This document shows, piece by piece, positions 8,666 to 19,879 of a DNA stretch of 25,603 bases. The translations under genes and the position numbers were made by a program. The DNA comes from Phallusia fumigata. Its lineage: Eukaryota; Chordata; Ascidiacea; Phlebobranchia; Ascidiidae. Under the pieces are notes generated by a model. It saw only the letters and a list, made by a program, of their open reading frames with translations. It searched no databases and was not told where the DNA came from. The stretch lies in NCBI GenBank assembly GCA_008931825.1, contig QXVZ01003722.1, positions 1 to 25,603 on the forward strand, read 5' to 3'. How positions within the stretch are numbered: position 1 is the stretch's first letter; each line of letters begins with the position of its first letter.

Positions 8666-9991
8666 GGTGACAGGACATTGGCCGTTTAGGCTAGTCTAGC
8701 CAAATTACGGCACTCCAGTTTGTTGTAACAAGCTGAAAAGCCAAGCTAACTGGAGTCTTCACGAAAATTGGCCTTTGAGTTAATCTGTATTTGCAGGGCT
8801 AAGTAGAAATTTCCAAAAACTCTAGTTACGTTTTTTTGTGTGGGTGTAACAACGCTGTCTGTGTCATTAATTACCATTTGTTGCGAAGACATATGTCTAT
8901 CCTGACAGTAACTGCTTGCTTGGCTTTTCAGTTTTTGTTAATTTCAGTTCCTATTAGTTCCTTTTTTGTCTCATACAGTTTCTAACCCCTCCTGCTTACT
9001 GATTCGCAACATTCGACACAGTCGACTGCACAATGCAGGCTCTAAACCCACTTAAAACGCTCATGCAACAAGGCCTTACAACTAACCCGCCACCTCTGGA
9101 ACTTCAAGCATTTTACTACGTAACTTCGCGTTGACCAGTCTAGTGTCACAGTGTAAGTGGCTTTGGGCAAGCGCCACTTGTAGTATCACCGTCACAAGTG
9201 TAATCCACTTATCACAAGCACCAACTGTTAATAATTATCCAGCTGGTTTTACGCGTGTCGTTTTATGGCTTTCCGCATTCGAGTTGATCGCTTTTGTAAC
9301 AACCTCACCTCGCAATACTCGTAAATGTCCAAACACTGCGCATGGATTTTGTAGCATACAAGGAATCCAAATTCTTGCACCAGTTCTACAACCTGTTCTT
9401 TGTATCTGATCTGATTAATCCTGAAGATTCCGCAAAAACTAACCAAAATAAATAAAAAACCTCTGTTAATTTTTGACTTTTAATCTGTGACTATTTATGT
9501 CTTTCTACTTTCAATCAGTATGAAACTTTATCGAAAAATCGTAAATATCGAACATAGACAATTGCAAATACGCGAAAGCTAAAACGAACCCGTTCTTATT
9601 GCCTCCTGCGTCGATACGAACTCTACGTAGCACCCGAACACAAACATGTCGCTACGCACTACGACATTTCCTTGGGCACGCCTATACCTGCTAACGCGCC
9701 ACTTGCAACCTAACACTTGTTTTTGTCCCTGCCACAAAAGACCGTTACATTTTGCGATTTCGAGGGGCCAGATCGGTTCCTTTCACCGCCGTTCAACTCG
9801 AAATGATGTAACACGATTTTCGCCTTAGATCCTGTTCTGGTTCAAACCCTGTTTGGCTTTAGATTGCCCGGGCTACAAGCACGACACAATGGATTTAGTG
9901 TGACTGGTTCGCTTAGATTGCAATATTTCACACAAAACACGAATTTCAATGTGATAACGTCAAAAACACACACCACACATTTGTACTAAAG

Positions 9992-10178
9992 CAGTGTTTC
10001 TTAAACTTTTTTAGCCCAAGGACCACTTTATCTTTGAATTTTTTATAAAGGACCACCAAACAGAATTCCATTCTAACATGCTCACAAAATAGGCGATTTT
10101 ATAAACCAGTGCCTAGTTAAAGTCATCTTTTCGCGGACCACTATGAGGGGACGGCGGACTACACTTTGAGAATCACTG
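9992..10178. mobile_element. hAT-type MITE, 187 bp
   Basis: The terminal inverted repeats are CAGTGTTTCTTAAACTTTT at the left, and CACTTTGAGAATCACTG at the right, which reads CAGTGATTCTCAAAGTG on the other strand. Flanking 8-bp sequences TACTAAAG (9984-9991) and CACTAAAG (10179-10186) differ at one base, as expected for a hAT target-site duplication. Internal GGACCAC motifs near both ends are typical of such elements. There is no coding capacity. Confidence 0.75.
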
Positions 10179-10228
10179 CACTAAAGGCTTGCGGTAACGC
10201 TGTTTTACCAAGAGCAGGGTTCGAACCA

Positions 10229-10416
10229 GGGGCGTGGCCAAGGGGGGAGGGGGGCGAAAGGGGTCATACCTCCCTTCCTCTAATTTCCAAATTGTGCATT
10301 GAAGTATAAGGTACTACTGAAAAAATCCTATAACGTTGTACATTAAGATATGTTGAGATATGTTGTACATTAAGATATGTTACTTGGCTCCTCTCAAAAT
10401 CTTGGGCTGGCTACGC
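10229..10416. mobile_element. Short inverted-terminal repeat element, copy 2
   Basis: This copy begins GGGGCGTGGCCAAGGGGGG and ends CTTGGGCTGGCTACGC, with the same layout as 1993-2104. It also shares an internal TGTACATT. A small internal tandem duplication of GTTGTACATTAAGATATGTT lies near 10335-10380 and partly explains the greater length. Confidence 0.5.
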
Positions 10417-11122
10417 TATTGGTTCGTACCACAACATGATTCCGAAAAAATGATTTGTAAATTCGCGTTCGTTATTTTACCACTTATTTACAACATACCA
10501 AAATGTAGACTACTTTTTAATTTATTGTACGTCTGGTGCCTGTGGAACATTATTTTTAAAGATTTAGATGCACAGACAGTAACGCATCGTGTCTTTTAAA
10601 TGCCCCCCCCCTACAATTATCTATAATTGATAAAATTATTAACCCAAAACCCACAGTTGCGATAACTTTTGTGTCACTGGTGGCGCTAAAGCGCAAGATC
10701 TCAGTAGTTACAAAAATTCAAATTATGCACCACATTTTATTGACAGATTAAAAATAACTGTCGCGGGTAACATGAGAAAACGCACTGTTATAGGCTACAT
10801 ATTTTTCTTTATGTCAAACGAAAGGAAAGTCCATGGCCAAAACGCACGAAATTACCGATGCAACGAAATCCAAAGCTTTTTAGTGCTATTGTTTTGGTAA
10901 AACTGTCATAAAAACTGTCAAAAATTTTATAGCTGTGCTTAAAGTCATTACGCCAACCACAATGCAAACGCAAATGGAGCCAAAACGAGGTCGCGCAAAG
11001 AAAAAAAGGAAAAAATGTGTGCAGTTAAGTGTATCGTATGAGCGCCAGATGAGATCCCCAGAGAGCGAGCGCCACTATACCAACCAAAACAATGCCGTCG
11101 CGTCGCGTTGGACCGAATTTTA

Positions 11123-11162
11123 TGCGTCATAATCAGGTTGATGTTCAAGACGCGTATAAAAG
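11123..11162 (+). promoter_or_regulatory. GPCR core promoter with TATA box
   Basis: TATAAAAG at 11155-11162 is a strong TATA box. TGCGTCAT at 11123-11130 resembles a CRE/ATF site. Transcription would be expected near 11185-11195, about 30 bp downstream, and the predicted first exon donor follows at 11435. The assignment rests on position and motif only. Confidence 0.5.
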
Positions 11163-11184
11163 ACTGGCGGTTGCCATACCACAG

Positions 11185-11435
11185 CACTAACGCGTTGTTG
11201 GACCTCGGAGAGATTGAGAATGTGTACTTACCGTTTCGTATCGGGGCAATTGCGTGTCAGATAAGTTGTTGAGCAAAAGTTTTGTTTGGCTTGGGTTGTT
11301 AGTTATTTCAATCGCCGTGTTTTGGCAGTGCTGATTCGTGTTGCGCGCAGTTTTTGGAAGTTGTTTTACGAGAACAACTAAATTTAGTATTGGTTTACGT
11401 AACGTTTTTGTTTAGATGAAGATTATTGCGGAAGG
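11185..11435 (+). other. GPCR 5' UTR exon 1 (predicted)
   Basis: The start is estimated from the TATA box and the end is set by the donor GAAGG|GTAAGT. It contains an upstream ATG at 11416. Spliced to 11769, that ATG opens a 17-codon uORF (MKIIAEGLCLTKVAIYT) that stops at 11802. Confidence 0.4.
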
Positions 11436-11768
11436 GTAAGTTTAATTCGTTGTCAGTTTGCAACGAAGTAAATGTTTCAAACTGAAATTAAACGGCTACA
11501 TTTGTGTACAGATAACAAATAAGTACAATTAGAGCATTTAATGATATTCATTTTAAATTTTTGCACCCACACACTACAGTCAACAACTTTATTTGAAGTT
11601 TAGGAAAAACAGTTGACGTTTGGTAGGCAGTAGCTAGTTGCCAATAATAGGTATTTTGAATGCAAACATCAACAGACAAGGGGTTTTTAACTGACACATT
11701 GGCTATACATGTTTAAGATTAAATATTAATTGCAATCAAGTGATAGTGTATTTATTTTCCCTTTTTAG

Positions 11769-11860
11769 ATTGTGTTTGACAAAGGTAGCTATTTACACCT
11801 AAAATGAACTGTCAAACTTTTTGCTTAAAACCTTAACAGTTGCATCCTACAATACAGAAG
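11769..11860 (+). other. GPCR 5' UTR exon 2 (predicted)
   Basis: It is bounded by the pyrimidine-rich acceptor CCCTTTTTAG and the donor CAGAAG|GTAAGT. It contains the end of uORF1 and all of a second uORF, MNCQTFCLKP, at 11804-11836. No longer frame runs through it. Confidence 0.5.
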
Positions 11861-12036
11861 GTAAGTTGATTTTAGTTTTTTTAAATTGATCTGTAAATGT
11901 TTGTCTATGTTTCTAAAAACACACATTTTGTTTCTTTCGAATCGAATGTGTAATTGTTTGTTGCAATGGGTATTTTCCAGACTTAATAAATCATTTTGTT
12001 GCTCAACATTGATTTTAATTTTAAATATTTTTCCAG

Positions 12037-15000
12037 TTGGAAATGTCTGTGTGATGAACTCATCCGCTAAAGATTGGGACAATCCATTGCCAGGCGACAA
12101 CACTGACACTGTAGTAATGAATATATCAGGGAATATAACCGAAATGGTGTCACCTGTTGTAAACATGACCGAAAGACCTGTAAGTTTTTTTGCACCAAAG
12201 TTTGTTAATTTTGCAAGGTATTATGTATGATTCCTATATGCATAAATATACACTTATTGTTGTCAGATTTTGTGTATTTTCGAAATTGAATGATCTGGCA
12301 ATTTTTGTTTTCAGATGGAGTATTGTGAACCATTGGATTCTATTCCATTGATTATCACTGCTGGCCTTGTGTCCACTGGAATCATCATTGGCAATGCACT
12401 TGTTATTCAGGCAATCGCTTTTGGAAGTGCACGCTTTTTCAGACCAATGTACTGGTTTATTATCCATCTCAGTGTGTCTGACTTCTGCATCGGTAAGACA
12501 TTTTACAGCATTGTAATCGCAAAAATAGTACAAATGCCTTTCGCCAAACCACACTAACAAGAAATCTGTAATGTGTTAGTCCCTTCATTATAAATATATA
12601 TGTGATCCGTTGGTTTGCATTCTGAAAGCAAAATCATAAAAAGTGTGGGACTGTTATTGACTTGCCAGCGATGCTTGGGCAAGCTTGTTGCTAGAAAAGA
12701 GCCATTGTTGTAAGCCCTTTGCAGTGCACTTATCCCCTATGTCTAATCTCTGAAATGTTTATACACTTGAGTCAACAATCACATTCAGTATGAGTGTGGG
12801 AAGTCAAGTTCCTGAAGGGTGCAAAGGACGATTTGCAGACAATGCCGATTATTACAAATTATGCACATTCCAATTTTTCAATAAATGTTGTCCCCACTGA
12901 AAATTACACATTTAATGCTGGATGACAACCTTGTGGTCCTGAAAGTGGTATCTTTAAATAGTCCAACCAGCTATGCCAAAAGTTGGCTTCATTTGAAAGT
13001 GCATGTCTCTAATTAACCTTTGACACCAACAAATGTCGCTGAAAGGTCAAATTAAAGCTACAAACTTGCATAAAATAGCTCTTCTGCAATAAATCAAAAC
13101 GCCTAAATTTACGACTGTTAAGACCAATATGTTGGTATTACTGATGCGATGTTGAGAAAATTTAGTAATCACTACCAAGTCTTTTTATGACCAGTTGTTG
13201 TCAGTGTGAGAGGGTGTGACTGGTTACTCTGGTCCCAGATGGCTTAGCATCCCAAGTGGCTTGTTGACATTAAATAAACTTTGTACCCAAGGCAATTTGT
13301 GTCACTAATATAGTGTGCCCCTTCCTGCAATATGTCAGCCCTTTATTGTGTCAGCATTCTTTGCCAGCTAGCTCTGTTTCTTAGCCCAATTTTATGGTAA
13401 CAATGTTTTGTGATCGGTTGATTATTCTCTGTGTCATTTCTGCAATGTGTGAAAAAAAGAAACTTTTTCAAAAAAGCAACAGAAACGATTGCAAATTTCT
13501 GCAACTGCAACTTAACGCCTAAAATTGTTAATGGTTAAGTTTAAATTACTTAAGTAAACTAAAACTGAGTGAATTAAAATGTATAATAGGTGTACAATGT
13601 CAATCTTCAGTTAAAATCACTATGATAATGTGTTCAACATGTTAAAACTACAAATTTAACGGTCCATTAACCACTGAAAATTTTATTGGAATTAGTAATT
13701 TATAGACCGCCAAAATCCCCACTTTATTAACACGCGTTGCGCGTAAATCATTTAATCAGCCTATTTGATGCGCACAATTTTATGACAAGTTATAGCGCGA
13801 TATATCGTCATACGTCTCTGTTCAGTGTGGTCTCAGCAAACATGCCACGAAAATCAATGTTTACCCAAAGTTAATAGTCGCTGTCTTTGCCTTCTGCAGG
13901 TGTCATGCTTCTTTGGAACTACTGCCTTGCCGCTTTGTTTAACATTCACAACAGTCTTGATAGCCTGTCATTTGTGAACGGGGTCTGGGTGACCAGCGCC
14001 TGTGCTTCCGTCTTCGGAATTTTCCTGCTTGCCGTCGACAGGTACACCGTTTTTTTATCTGCGATTTTAAATATTCCGCAGATTACAGCGAGAGTGTGGT
14101 TACAAATGAACTGTACCTTTGCAAAGCATTCATGAACATAAAGAACCTTTCAAACAGGAATAGTGTACATTTCTCATGCAAAACTTTTTCCCTGCAATTC
14201 GTGTTTTGACCGCAAGAGTTTGCAACAGTTTTTAGTTGTGACAAGCTTTAGTGCCGAACGCAATAGTGCAAAATGCAAAGGTTTTTATCCGCGGTCTGCA
14301 AATGTTTTTAACTAGTTGTTTTCCAAACCCCCTTTTCTAAAAGGGCAAACTCTCCGGATACCTGCCTGTTTTGTAAAACAGTATTGCTAGTATGCTCGGC
14401 ATTATGTAAAGGCTTTTGCTGTCGTATTTTGATTCTGTGTAAGATTGTTATTAACATGACTAATGTTTTCGGACCTTGCGGAAACCGTTATAAAAAGCGC
14501 ATGAAACCTGGCTGTGAAAAACGGTACTGCAAGAAAGCGTTTCCAAATTTAAAATGTTCAAGTGGAAGATTGCTTACGGACGAGTGTGCATTCCGCGCTG
14601 GTAGTAAAGCCTGATTACGCGTGAACATTTTTTGTGCAAATAACCTCAAATCAGACAAGGGCATTGTACGGCCTCCGAGTCGCAAACTCCCCTTAAGGTG
14701 ACTCGGACCGATCCGTTTAGTCCAATTTGAAATTACAAAATAAACGTGTTTTAATGAATAAATGACATTTTTTTTAAGGCAACCTTTCTTCTCTGTTGCT
14801 TAGATACGACATTATACTCATACCAACTTGTCACGGCAATGCTGTTTACTGATTTTGTGAAATATAGTTAATATTCAGCAAACGTAAGTTAAGCCTTTTG
14901 GCCCGACAATATTTTCTCTTTCTCGTCTGGCCCTTTTCAAAACTTTCCACCCCTGCCATAAATGGATGTTAAAAATGACTGGGTGTAGAAGCCAGGTGTC

Positions 15001-18000
15001 GTATAGTGTTTCAACGAATTCCTCGTATTTAAAACGCACTGCGCTTTACTCTAAATGCATTTGGGTTGACAGTGGCGGTGGCGTTTAGAACGTAATTGAG
15101 GCCTATCACTGTCAGTTTGCGTGAGTTGCGGGCCTGGTTTTCATTACATGATGCGGTATTAGGTTAGTATCGACTTTTGAGTGCAAGGCCCCTCTGCGAA
15201 CAAGACCGAGTTCGAAAGTACTGTTATCTGCATGCTCTATTTTTTGTGGGAACTGAGACGACATGTAGGCCAACAAGTTGGCTTTAACTTATGACTTCGT
15301 GTTTGTCTCATAAAGTTGGCAAACATTTTAAATTTAAACCCGGAGTTTGAAAGTAATAAAATTTGTATGTCTCAAGTTTTTGATGTTGAAATTGAGATGA
15401 CAAACAGTTTTAACTACAACACTAACAGGTTAAGCTTTTTTCTGAAAAAATGCTATGACTTCGATTCACCTTTGTCCAAAATCACAGTTGGTAAACATTT
15501 GAAACTTTACCGACACTGGCTTGAAATGTCGGAGCAATAAAATATAGTATTCAATGTGGAGCAAGATTGACGAACACTGGGTCTATTTCACGTATTGCTT
15601 GACAAAATCTATTAAAACAGGTCGACAGGGCCGTATTCAGAAACTTAGTAAACTCCGAAAATTAGAAAATGGCGCTCGTCCAACAACCTGTGTAATTCAG
15701 TCGAACGTAGTGAAGCTAAGTATCCGATCAAAACTAATCCTAAATTAGTTGTCGGCAAATTGTTTCGCCTTTGGGATTATTTATTTGTGTCAAGACGGCG
15801 TGGGGCCGGGAGAGGGGTTAAAAGGTAATCGCACATGCCACACGACGTCATCCTATTAAGTATTAACTTAGGTTAGAGAATTGAAACTCCTTTTTGTCGT
15901 TAGCATGTTATTGTTTAGAACTGACGACGCCATTTGCTTGACGAAATCGATTTTTATTATTTGCAAGAAATTTACACAGACTGATTTGAGCTTCAGCTAT
16001 ATTATAGTTAACCGAAACTGGAAATGTCTGTCTTAAGCACCTGTGGTTTAGGACGAATTCTGCACTAATACAACTTCGATGTAACTTCGGATTAACCGAT
16101 CAAATGGCCCTGAATTTCGCTAGAAAAAATGTTTTTTATTGATTTCTGCACATTTTGCCACCGTTTCTGGCACAAAGCTTGCTAAAGAAACCGATTTGGT
16201 AGGTCACTTTGCACGCACGTTTGCAAGTTTTGTTTTGTTTGCTTGTTTATCCCGGAGGCAGGTTCTTGGTGCAAAAATCCGGTGTACGCGATGCCTCGGG
16301 TAATTCGACTTCGTTGCCATAACACAGGTCTTATTAGGAACTGTGCCCAAACTAATCGCATTAACGGGTTGACCTGTTTATGGCTTTCGTTCGTTGATGC
16401 ATGTACAACTTGCAAAACACTGTTTTCCCCAAACTTATTCAGTTTTAACTCTTGTCACTCTTTAGGTTTAGTTTACAATGGGACAAATTGGCCGAGTAAA
16501 GTAAATAAAAACACTACATTGCCAACGCCTGTTGGCGTTACTGTTTAACGTAGAAAATATGTTTTGCATTTAATAAGTGTTTGCATAACCCGTGTGGTTT
16601 GGTTCACCTCTTTGCAACGGCATCGACCAAAACTGGCGGTGTGCACGAAAATCCCGCTATAACACATGTACAAATTTTATAGCCTTGCGTCTGTGCAAAT
16701 TGTAAGGTGGCGGAACGACGACGCTTAAATTATTAATCTAACAGCAAAATAGCACGCTATTTTCTTTTTCGTAAAACTTTACATTCTACGGTTACATACC
16801 ATTTGCGTGCTTTGCAAATAAACAAGCTCTTTCACTTGACAATTATCCCCCTTATAGTCTTAAGGTCGAAATAAATACATCTAGTTCATCCAACAAGACG
16901 AACGACTTGTGACATACCAACCCCTCTCTCTGAAGGTCATGTTGTGAAACCGAACGCACCCATTTATTTTGCTGCGTCATTTTGCGCACCATAAATCAGG
17001 TTCCGACCTTTTTTCATTTTCAACAACATATGGTAGGGTTGCACCTAGCATACGAGTGCTGGGTTGTTTTTTTTGGTGTTTTTAACTAAGGTCAAATGTT
17101 TTGGACGAGTCTCTGCAACTAAACAGGTCGTAAATTTTTTGCGGTGATATTTATTGAACGAAGTGCTGGTGTTCTGTTGCAACATACTCGCAAATATCGC
17201 CCTGAAGTGTGCGTTATTATGTTTTCAAGTACACATTTAACTCGGCGAGTATTGCCTTAGGGTATACAGGTTACTCGGCACATAATATTTCCAAGGATAG
17301 ATGATGTCCGGTAAAGTACGTTTCCGATTGCACTCATTACTCAGTAAAAATGCTCCTGAGCCTACAATCTACCCAAAAAGAGTATACCTCCTACTCGATT
17401 AGTGAGTACTGTTACCGAGTATACCTGGTACTCAGCAAACGAGTAATGCTTTCGAGTATACTTGCTAATCGAAGAGCGAGTCATGCTTCCGAGTGTAACT
17501 GCTACTCGATGAGCGAGTAATGCCTCCGAGTATACCTGATACTCGGCGATTATTGTTTCAATTCCTGTCACTCGGTGAGTAAATGCGCAAAGTACTCGTT
17601 GGTCTACGTCGACCATGGCGTGGTTACGTTAAGTCCAGTGTTTCATACCGGAACGGAACGAAAAGAAATAACGTTATTCGGTCTGGGCAATTTATTTATT
17701 TCGGTATTTCGTTCCGGTACCGATATTTTTATTTCGTTCCGGTCTGACCGAAACAAAATTATAACGGTATTTTTTCGGTATTTCGGTCTGTGTTTCTTGT
17801 CAAATCTAATTAACTGCAGTGTAAACAAACTGTCAACCGAACAAAATAAGCAAGTTGAAACACAAAAGGTTGTTGTTTGGTGGTTATTACGTCACATAAC
17901 ACGTAACAATTATGATCAAATAGATGACTCCTCCACTCCAGACAAACATTATCGGAGCATTTGGGACAAAATAAACACAAGGATAATGTTAGGTATCAAA

Positions 18001-19192
18001 CACGAAATTTCAAGCAACTCTTCCGGGGTATATGCCAAGACCGAAATACCGGAATAAAATATAGCGGTATTTCGTTCCGTTCCGGTAATTTTGATTTTTT
18101 TTATTTCGTTATTTCGTTCCGGTAATTGGACCAAAATTTATTTATTTCGTTCCGGTATTTCGTTCCGTTCCGTTCCGGTATGAAACACTGGTTAAGTCAC
18201 GGCCCTAACGTTGAGTAAAAACACAAATCCGATAATTGGCACAAAACGAAAAAAAACATGTCATCATTTTGCCATTACGCTTAACCTTTCGTCTCGACAC
18301 CTAAGCCACCCATTGAGTGTGTTGGAGCAGTATAAGCTGCTTACCACTATTTTAGCCCAATTTAAGGATTTTCACACCTTCCGATGTCAATCGCTACGTG
18401 ACAAGAAATGTTGTTTTGCGGTGTGGATGTGCGTCAATCGAGCTTGCGCAAGTAGATGGAAATAACAAGCAGTGTGTAGTGCAAGCCAACCTCGCTACAT
18501 GCTGTTGTGACGAGAGGCCTGTTGTTCCGACTATTCAGGTTTTGATCGTGTTTGCGCCACGACCGAAGTCCGCAAGCCTAACCGCAAGTGAAGTTTGGAA
18601 CACACAACGTGTTTGCCACCTATTTCATGACAATTTGTTTATGACTTGGTGTTCCCGTGATACGCTTAATTTTTCCAACCCGCTGTAAACCTGTGGTACA
18701 TATGCATCTTTGCTTTCGGTTTCGATCATTTTTGCAGTTGCCTGTGTTATAGTAAAAAAAACCTTGTAGTTGTTCCGATAAACTGTTTACCATTTAACTT
18801 TCTAGTTGTCAAACTGGTACAACTGTTATCATACAAATGTGTCAATAGTTCACCTGTATATGTATATTTGTAACGCCGTCGTTGTTTCTAAAATCCTAAA
18901 ATCATTCAACTTTGGATGTTTCAACACCTGTCAAAAGATGATGTATGGAGCGTAATGTTTTCAATAAGCTTAACAACTCATTAAAATTCAAGACACTAAA
19001 AATGCTGCATACATGTTTCAAAACACCAGTTACTTTCCGCAGGTTTATGCAGGTTGTGCACAGGAGACAGCATCGCATGTATTTCAACCAGTGCACGGTT
19101 GCCATAGCGATCACATTCGCGTGGGTTTTCCCCATCGTGGTGTTCTTGATTGCTCCAATGGTTTCCGACTGGTCCTGTCAGGAAACATGCGA
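12037..19192 (+). CDS. Class A GPCR related to lysophospholipid/cannabinoid receptors, exons 1-4 (TM1-TM4)
   Basis: Coding exons are 12054-12179, 12315-12492, 13900-14041 and 19043-19192, joined in phases 0, 1 and 2. The extracellular N-terminus has N-glycosylation sequons at residues 2, 23, 27 and 37. TM1 carries GN (N69). TM2 carries FFRPMYWFIIHLSVSDF, close to the HRPMYYFIGNLALSD block of S1P receptors. TM3 has SACASVFGIFLLAVDRF, with D-R-F in place of D-R-Y. TM4 has W176. No cysteine lies at position 3.25, as in the MECO receptor group. The remaining exons are on the minus strand at 21011-22713, in a contig that seems reversed. With them the receptor is 364 residues and complete. It is probably a plasma-membrane receptor for a lipid-like ligand, but the ligand is unknown. 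Confidence 0.8.
12054..12179 (+). CDS. GPCR exon 1: N-terminus
   Basis: 42 codons from ATG at 12054 to the donor GACCT|GTAAGT, phase 0. The exon itself starts at 12037 after TTTTTCCAG. It encodes an extracellular tail with four N-linked glycosylation sequons and no obvious signal peptide. A four-codon uORF (ATG TCT GTG TGA, 12043-12054) overlaps the start codon as TGATG. Confidence 0.75.
12315..12492 (+). CDS. GPCR exon 2: TM1 and most of TM2
   Basis: A 178-nt exon with a TTTTCAG acceptor and a G|GTAAGA donor, leaving in phase 1. It contains TM1 with GNALVIQ and the TM2 motif LSVSDF with the conserved Asp (residue 98). The following intron, 12493-13899, shows no gene or clear repeat. Confidence 0.85.
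12493..13899 (+). other. GPCR intron 2
   Basis: A 1.4-kb intron. I see no gene, RNA gene or recognisable mobile element in it. Confidence 0.7.
13900..14041 (+). CDS. GPCR exon 3: end of TM2 to TM3
   Basis: A 142-nt exon with a CTTCTGCAG acceptor and a GACAG|GTACAC donor, phase 1 in and phase 2 out. It encodes the rest of TM2, the first extracellular loop and TM3 ending A-V-D-R. Reading through the donor would give D-R-Y, but that frame loses GPCR similarity and soon stops. Splicing to exon 4 gives D-R-F-M-Q-V-V-H. Confidence 0.85.
17380..17560. repeat. 37-bp minisatellite in GPCR intron 3
   Basis: Four full units at 17380-17416, 17417-17453, 17454-17490 and 17491-17527 are followed by a partial unit. 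All are exactly 37 bp and begin GAGTATACCT or a variant. Units carry a small dyad, CGAGTA-N7-TACTCG. Degenerate units extend to both sides. The inverted arm has the same number of units at 24451-24598. Confidence 0.75.
17636..18190. mobile_element. hAT-type MITE, 555 bp, polymorphic between arms
   Basis: The terminal inverted repeats begin CAGTGTTTCATACCGGAACG at both ends. The right end carries one extra GGAAC step. A perfect 8-bp target-site duplication GTTAAGTC flanks it at 17628-17635 and 18191-18198. The interior is rich in repeated TTTCGTTCCGGTATTTCGG motifs. An open frame crosses the element (17575-18057), but it starts outside it, in the minisatellite flank, and shows no transposase or BED-finger signature. 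The inverted arm lacks the element, with an empty site at 24343-24350. Confidence 0.85.
19043..19192 (+). CDS. GPCR exon 4: intracellular loop 2 and TM4
   Basis: A 150-nt exon with a CTTTCCGCAG acceptor and a GA|GTGAGT donor, phase 2 on both sides. It encodes FMQVVHRRQHRMYFNQ, then TM4 with W176, then the start of extracellular loop 2 (D-W-S-C-Q-E-T-C). An identical copy lies on the minus strand at 23351-23500. Confidence 0.85.
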
Positions 19193-19835
19193 GTGAGTAT
19201 ACAAGCGGTTAAATGCGTACGATCAATTTTGCCGATTGGAGTTCATCTGTATGCTTGGTAGTACAGCTGTGCTGTATTTGACACATAGATTTTGGTGTGT
19301 ACTTAAGACGCTCGCAGTTAGAACTGTTTAAACCCGGTGGTCAGAATTTAAAGGGTAACCTTGAAAAAATAAAAGTGGCAAGTGGCAAGGCCCCCAGCGA
19401 ACCTGCCACCATGTTTTCCCAGTGTTAAATCACGATATTTGTGTTTTGAATATTAAATTGAGACTATAAGGGTGAATGAATAAACACCAAAATGCCAAGA
19501 AATATTTACGTTAAACAAGAAACCGATAATGCCATTTAAGGCGAAGCGCTTATTTTTAAAATTACATTTTAATCGACTAGAATTTATTTTGAAATAATCA
19601 CTTTCAATAGCTGATACATACAATGCTTTCTGCTATAAACAAACATACAAGGCTTTTCACACCCAAATATCATACCTGACCGAGTGCTTGCTTTTCCAAA
19701 ACGTAATTCGGACCAAGCGATCCGGAAACAGGATCTTCGTTTGGCTTTTTCTACAAAACCTTCCTCTCTACCACGCTTTCTTTTCGGGTCCCTCCAGTCG
19801 ATAGTAAAAACCTCAAATCTTGTTACAGATGCCAA

Positions 19836-19878
19836 GCGGATCAATACATTCACTGTCAACCAGTATGGTCCTGCTCCC
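19836..19878 (+). CDS. GPCR exon 5, first 43 nt, cut by contig join
   Basis: After CTTGTTACAG the plus strand repeats the beginning of exon 5 up to CTGCTCCC and then hits n19879. The sequence beyond the n is unrelated to the rest of the exon, which is found instead on the minus strand at 22560-22670. This shows the join is not colinear with the gene. Confidence 0.75.
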
Positions 19879-19879
19879 N

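Larger units (their letters stand above)
6466..9717. repeat. Tandem copies 6466-8083 and 8085-9717 split by n8084
   Basis: A roughly 1.6-kb unit with coiled-coil exon 1 and the upstream hammerhead-like sequence occurs twice. The first kilobase of each copy differs by scattered changes and small indels. The last roughly 600 bp (7490-8083 versus 9124-9717) appear identical by eye. Open frames in these identical ends are duplicated along with it and show no protein-like features. Confidence 0.85.
9718..11100. other. Intergenic space between the divergent genes
   Basis: Apart from the hAT MITE (9992-10178) and the inverted-terminal repeat element (10229-10416), I see no gene here. GGGTTCGAACC at 10217-10227 and GGTTCAAACCC near 9840 resemble tRNA B-boxes, but no matching A-box and cloverleaf was found. 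Short open frames such as 10935-11132 are basic and repetitive and lack support. Confidence 0.5.
14042..19042 (+). other. GPCR intron 3 (5 kb) with repeats
   Basis: It holds a 37-bp minisatellite (17380-17560) and a 555-bp hAT MITE (17636-18190). From 16407 onward it is matched in inverted orientation by 23501-25603. The open frames inside, including a cysteine-rich 76-residue one at 14384-14614, have no splice or similarity support. Confidence 0.7.

Noticed and set aside
10935-11132. 65-residue basic open frame just before the GPCR promoter
   Set aside because: Low-complexity lysine run, no similarity recognised, and it overlaps the promoter region.
13900-14135. GPCR exon read through to D-R-Y and beyond
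   Set aside because: The D-R-Y comes from reading over the GACAG|GTACAC donor. The following residues are unlike intracellular loop 2, while splicing to 19043 gives a proper loop and TM4.
14384-14614. 76-residue cysteine-rich open frame in GPCR intron 3
   Set aside because: No signal peptide of good quality, splice support or recognisable cysteine framework; likely chance.
15624-16114. Possible transposon between CAGGGCCGTATTCAG and GGCCCTG
   Set aside because: Only about seven bases of inverted ends match and no target-site duplication was found.
17380-17560. CRISPR array
   Set aside because: The units are contiguous with no unique spacers, and the context is an animal intron; it is a minisatellite.
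17575-18057. 160-residue open frame crossing the hAT element
   Set aside because: It starts in the minisatellite flank outside the element, follows low-complexity repeat motifs and has no transposase features.
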